A stretch of 64,000 nucleotides of DNA from positions 1,367,501 through 1,431,500 of the forward strand of contig NZ_AP014627.1 in NCBI RefSeq assembly GCF_001547895.1, in the 5' to 3' direction. This stretch comes from Pseudomonas sp. Os17. Its GTDB lineage: Bacteria > Pseudomonadota > Gammaproteobacteria > Pseudomonadales > Pseudomonadaceae. Numbering within the stretch: position 1 is the stretch's first letter; each line of letters begins with the position of its first letter. Made by a program: the position numbers and the translations under genes. This document shows positions 60,697 to 64,000 of the stretch, piece by piece. The notes beneath the pieces are model-generated. The model was not told the origin of the DNA. It saw only the letters and a list, made by a program, of their open reading frames with translations, and did not search any database.

Positions 60697-61815
60697 TCAA
60701 GGCGAAAGTAGATAGCCGCTGCGATAGGCTTCGCGGCCGGCGACATGGGCGATCACCATGCCGGCGGTGGCCATGCGCCGCAGCGAGCGGGCATACAGGA
60801 GCCCGGCGTTGTTGCAATGGATAGGGGTGACCCGGTCGTGGATCGGGTCGATGATTTCAGCCACCTGCTGTCCGGCTTGCAGGTATTCCCCCGGCAGTGC
60901 GGTGAACACCAGCAGCCCGCCCACCGGCGTTGCTACCGGTTCCACTCCCGCCAGCGGCGTGGCCGGGAAGGGCAGTTCAGGCAAGGGCGGCGCCTCGGCG
61001 GCGATGGCACCGAAATGGGTCAGGTAATCGAGCATGGCCTGGCAGTCGAGACGGGCCAGGCCATGATTGACGTCGCCCTGGCCGCGCAGTTCGACGGTGA
61101 CCGCGAAGCTGCCGGTGGGAATGGCAAAGCGCTCGCCGAAGCGCTGTTGCAGTTGCCACCACAGCAGGCTGAAGCACTCATCGAACGACCAGGCCGCCGA
61201 GTCGGTGGCCAGCAGGCAGGCTTCGGCGCCGATGTAGCGGGCCAGGGGCTCGACCTGCGGCCAGGCTTCGGGGGTGGTGTACAGGTGCGCCACGGCTTCG
61301 AAGTCGCAATGCAGGTCCAGCACCATGTCGGCGTCGCAGGCCAGCCGTTGCAGGGTCAAGCGCAGGGATTGCAGTTGTGTCTCGGGGCGTTGCCGGGCCA
61401 GGGCGTCGGCCAGGTGCCGACGCACCAGATCGAGGTTGTGCCGGGGGTCGTGATTGAGCAGTCCTTCGACGGCGTTGCCCACCTCTTCGCTGAGATCGAC
61501 GAAGCCGCGATTGAAGTTCTGCCCGCTCTCCAACTGATAGCGACCCAGGGGCACGTCCATCAGTATCTGCTCCAGGCCTACCGGGTTGGCCACCGGCACC
61601 AGAACGATTTCATGCCGCAGGCGACCTTCGGCTTCCAGTTCCGTCAGGCGCTGCTTGAGGTGCCAGGCCACCAGCATGCCGGGCAACTCATCGGCATGCA
61701 GGGACGACTGGATGTAGATCTTGCCCGCGGCCTGGGTGGGGCCGAAATGAAAGCTGTGGACCTGGCGCGCGGTGCCCGGCAAGGGGGCGAGCAGGTCGTG
61801 GATCTCGTGGCGCAT
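60697..61815 (-). CDS. succinylglutamate desuccinylase/aspartoacylase-family protein (AotO-like)
   Basis: A 372-residue zinc hydrolase of the M14/AspA-AstE superfamily. The metal ligands are visible in QSSLHADELPG (His and Glu) and in MVLDLHCDF (His). The C-terminal lobe is beta-rich. The position between the permease and ATPase genes matches AotO of the P. aeruginosa arginine/ornithine transport operon. The substrate is unknown; hydrolysis of an acylated amino acid before or after uptake is an inference. Confidence 0.85.
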   Translation of the reverse strand: MRHEIHDLLAPLPGTARQVHSFHFGPTQAAGKIYIQSSLHADELPGMLVAWHLKQRLTELEAEGRLRHEIVLVPVANPVGLEQILMDVPLGRYQLESGQNFNRGFVDLSEEVGNAVEGLLNHDPRHNLDLVRRHLADALARQRPETQLQSLRLTLQRLACDADMVLDLHCDFEAVAHLYTTPEAWPQVEPLARYIGAEACLLATDSAAWSFDECFSLLWWQLQQRFGERFAIPTGSFAVTVELRGQGDVNHGLARLDCQAMLDYLTHFGAIAAEAPPLPELPFPATPLAGVEPVATPVGGLLVFTALPGEYLQAGQQVAEIIDPIHDRVTPIHCNNAGLLYARSLRRMATAGMVIAHVAGREAYRSGYLLSP

Positions 61816-61839
61816 TGACGGTTATTCCTGCTGCAAGTC

Positions 61840-62550
61840 CTAGTGGGTCGGTCCGAGGAAGGCCAGCCAGCGGCGCTCGGCGAGACGGAACAGGCCCACC
61901 AGGGTGAAGGTCACGCACAGGTAGATGAGGGCGGCGATGCCGAACGACTGAAAGGTCAGGAAGGTCGCCGAGTTGGCGTCCCGGGCGATTTTCAGAATGT
62001 CGGGAATGGTCGCGGTAAAGGCCACCGTGGTGGAGTGCAGCATCAGGATCACTTCGTTGCTGTAGTAAGGCAGCGAGCGGCGCAGGGCCGAGGGCATGAT
62101 CACGTAGGCATACAGCTTCCAGCCGCTCAGGCCGTAGGCCTTGGCCGCTTCGACTTCGCCGTGGGCCATGCTGCGAATGGCCCCGGCGAAAATCTCCGTG
62201 GTGTAGGCGCAGGTATTCAGGGCGAAGGCGAGGATGGTGCAGTTCATCGCGTCACGAAAGAACGCATCCAGCAGCGGTTGCGCGCGGATCGCGGCGATGC
62301 TGTAGATCCCGGTGTAGCAGATCAGCAGCTGGATATAGAGCGGCGTGCCGCGAAACAGGTAGGTGTAGAACTGCACTGGCCAGCGGATGTAGCGCTTGGG
62401 CGAAACCCGGGCGATGGACAGCGGGATCGACACCAGGAAACCGATGCAGATCGACGCCGTGAGCAGCCACATGGTCATGGCCAGCCCGGTCATGTGGTAA
62501 CCGTCGCTGTAGAGGAAGGGACGCCAGTATTCCTGCAGGAGTTCGATCAT
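61840..62550 (-). CDS. ABC transporter permease (AotM/HisM type)
   Basis: A 236-residue inner-membrane permease with about five membrane segments. The EAA loop (MAHGEVEAAKAYGLSGWKLYAYVIMPSALRRSLPYY) contacts the ATPase. It starts inside the end of the Q permease gene (four-base overlap), so the two are coupled. Confidence 0.93.
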   Translation of the reverse strand: MIELLQEYWRPFLYSDGYHMTGLAMTMWLLTASICIGFLVSIPLSIARVSPKRYIRWPVQFYTYLFRGTPLYIQLLICYTGIYSIAAIRAQPLLDAFFRDAMNCTILAFALNTCAYTTEIFAGAIRSMAHGEVEAAKAYGLSGWKLYAYVIMPSALRRSLPYYSNEVILMLHSTTVAFTATIPDILKIARDANSATFLTFQSFGIAALIYLCVTFTLVGLFRLAERRWLAFLGPTH

Positions 62551-63275
62551 CGCACGGCCTCCCGGGCGCCGGCGGCGTAACGCCGTTCAAGCTTGCGCAG
62601 GACAAAGTTGGAGGCACTGGTGATCAGCAGATAGATCAGCGCCGCCAGGACCAGAAAGTAGAACAGCTGATAGGTGCTCTTGCCGGCGTCCTGGGCGGCC
62701 TTGACCAGATCGGCCAGGCCGATGATCGATACCAGGGCCGTGGCCTTGAGCATCACCATCCAGTTGTTGCCGATGCCCGGCAGGGCGAAGCGCATCATCT
62801 GCGGGAAGACCACGAAGCGAAAGCGCTGACCGCGTTTCAGGCCATAGGCAGTGGCCGCTTCCACCTGGCCCCGGGGCACGGCAAGGATCGCCCCGCGAAA
62901 GGTTTCGGTGAAATAGGCGCCATAGATGAAGCCGAGGGTGATCACCCCGGCGCTGAAGGGGTTGATCTCGATGTATTCCCACTCCATGAAGTCGGTGAAG
63001 GAGGTCAGCCAGGTCTGCAGGCTGTAGAAAATCAGCAGCATCAGCACCAGGTCCGGCACGCCGCGGATCAGGGTGGTGTAGAGCTGGGCCGGAATCCGTA
63101 GCAAGGCCATGCTGGAGAGTTTGGCGCTGGCGCCGATCAGGCCGAGCAGGACGCTGACCAGAAGCGACAACACCGACAATTTGATGGTCATCCAGGTGCC
63201 TTCCAGCAGCAGGGGGCCGAAACCCTTCAGGCTGAATGCGGAAAGCCCCAGGTTTTTTAGAAGTTCTTCGAGCAT
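62547..63275 (-). CDS. ABC transporter permease (AotQ/HisQ type)
   Basis: A 242-residue permease, partner of the M protein. The EAA loop reads VPRGQVEAATAYGLKRGQRFRFVVFPQMMRFALPG. About five membrane segments. It follows the binding-protein gene after a hairpin that probably lowers its expression relative to that gene. Confidence 0.93.
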   Translation of the reverse strand: MLEELLKNLGLSAFSLKGFGPLLLEGTWMTIKLSVLSLLVSVLLGLIGASAKLSSMALLRIPAQLYTTLIRGVPDLVLMLLIFYSLQTWLTSFTDFMEWEYIEINPFSAGVITLGFIYGAYFTETFRGAILAVPRGQVEAATAYGLKRGQRFRFVVFPQMMRFALPGIGNNWMVMLKATALVSIIGLADLVKAAQDAGKSTYQLFYFLVLAALIYLLITSASNFVLRKLERRYAAGAREAVR

Positions 63276-63295
63276 CGATCAGTGACCCGTAGCGA

Positions 63296-63325
63296 TAAAA
63301 AAGGCGCCCATCGAGGATGGGCGCC
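63296..63325 (-). terminator. attenuating hairpin between binding-protein and permease genes
   Basis: On the minus strand GGCGCCCAT pairs with ATGGGCGCC and is followed by TTTTTTAT. Such a hairpin after the binding-protein gene usually gives high J and lower QMOP expression. Confidence 0.8.
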
Positions 63326-63331
63326 GACAGG

Positions 63332-64000
63332 TTATTTACCGCTGTAGAGGTTCAGGTCACCGAAGTGTTTTTTCTGGATGGTGGCGTAGGTGCCATCATC
63401 GTGTAACGCTTTGATACCTTTATCCAGGAGCGCTTTCAGCTCTTTGTTACCTTTCGAGATACCGACGGCGGTCTTGGCCGGCAGCAAGGGGTCTTCCACC
63501 GGCTTGCTGACTTCGTAGTCCGCGCCCTGTGGCGATTTGAGGAAGCCCAGCTCGGCTTGCAGCATGTCCTGAATCGAGGCGTCCAGGCGCCCGGAGGTCA
63601 GGTCGGCGTAGACCTGGTCCTGGTTCTGATAGGCCTGGGTCTTGACCCCGGCCTTGTCCAGCACGGCCTTGGCATAGGCTTCCTGAATGGTGCCCTGCTC
63701 GTAGCCGACGGTCTTGCCCTTGAGCGTGGCGGTGTCCGCGCTCAGGCCCGAGCCCTTCTTGAACACGAACGAGGTGGGGCCGGAGAACAGCTCGTTGGAG
63801 AAGTCGATGACTTTTTCACGGGCCGGGGTAACGGTCATGGAAGAGATCACACCGTCGAACTTATTGGCCTTGAGGCCGGGAATCATGCCGTCGAAGTCAC
63901 TTTCGACCCATTTGCACTTGACCTTCAGCTCGGCGCAGATGGCGTTGCCCAGGTCGATGTCGAAGCCCACCAGGCTGCCGTCGGCGGCCTTGGATTCGAA
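63332..64000 (-). CDS. periplasmic amino-acid-binding protein (AotJ/HisJ type), 5' end cut
   Basis: The C-terminal 222 or so residues of a type II periplasmic binding protein; the frame stays open to the right edge (FESKAADGSLVGFDIDLGNAICAELK), so the start and signal peptide lie outside. Ligand-binding motifs FDGMIPGLKANKFDGVISSMTVTPAREKVIDFS and DPLLPAKTAVGISKGNKELK are those of the lysine/arginine/ornithine/histidine-binding group. Confidence 0.93.
   Translation of the reverse strand, partial: FESKAADGSLVGFDIDLGNAICAELKVKCKWVESDFDGMIPGLKANKFDGVISSMTVTPAREKVIDFSNELFSGPTSFVFKKGSGLSADTATLKGKTVGYEQGTIQEAYAKAVLDKAGVKTQAYQNQDQVYADLTSGRLDASIQDMLQAELGFLKSPQGADYEVSKPVEDPLLPAKTAVGISKGNKELKALLDKGIKALHDDGTYATIQKKHFGDLNLYSGK

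Overview
The window is a Pseudomonas chromosome, most likely of the P. fluorescens group (P. protegens/P. chlororaphis-like). The evidence is high GC with Pseudomonas-type REP sequences, a pncC(cinA)-recA-recX core with familiar Pseudomonas neighbours (LOG protein, PA3611-like protein, erdR-dgkA, finR/fpr, mprF with an AcvB/VirJ partner, dinB, proS), and an LlpA lectin-like bacteriocin gene.

Bases 1 to about 29,800 hold phage-tail-derived genes ending at pncC/recA, the known mutS-cinA tailocin locus of fluorescent pseudomonads. Two contractile-tail modules lie back to back. Module 1 (1-13,183) is P2-like, in the order small ORF, W, J, I, fibre, fibre chaperone, sheath, tube, E/E', tape measure, U, X, D, followed by a secreted GH18 hydrolase. 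Its gpV and any regulators and holin must lie left of the window. Module 2 (13,346-26,782) is Mu/SfV-like, with gp37-like, DUF2635, sheath, tube, gp41 with a -1 frameshift extension, tape measure, the gpN-, gpP-, gp45-, gp46-, gp47- and gp48-like baseplate proteins, and two tandem fibre genes that share an almost identical N-terminus. No capsid, portal, terminase, integrase or replication gene is visible, so both modules look like R-type tailocins and not a replicating prophage. A lysis cassette follows (GH19 endolysin, nested Rz/Rz1). After it comes a cargo strip: a Com-like zinc-finger gene, llpA, a degenerate second com 3' end, and an unrecognised 110-residue protein.

Bases 29,800-64,000 are core genome. 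recA carries a LexA box and is followed by recX; dinB carries a second LexA box. Other genes serve translation and RNA modification (tapT, trmO, rimO, an RsuA-like protein, proS, two tRNA-fMet), the envelope (mprF/acvB, dgkA, an AmpG-like permease, a DUF481 porin-like protein), redox (finR/fpr), potassium uptake (kup), nucleotides (dcd), cold shock (csp), and a basic amino-acid ABC transporter (aot/his type) whose binding-protein gene is cut by the right edge.

The most unusual points are the duplicated module 2 fibres and the four collar-domain copies spread over both modules, a prfB-like CTT TGA +1 frameshift candidate between E and E', a Cys/Arg-rich repeat inside the module 1 tape measure, the com-bounded cargo strip, and a highly structured leader with a sequestered ribosome-binding site in front of a DUF3077-type gene at 45.6-46.1 kb. 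All calls come from reading the sequence; no database search was run.
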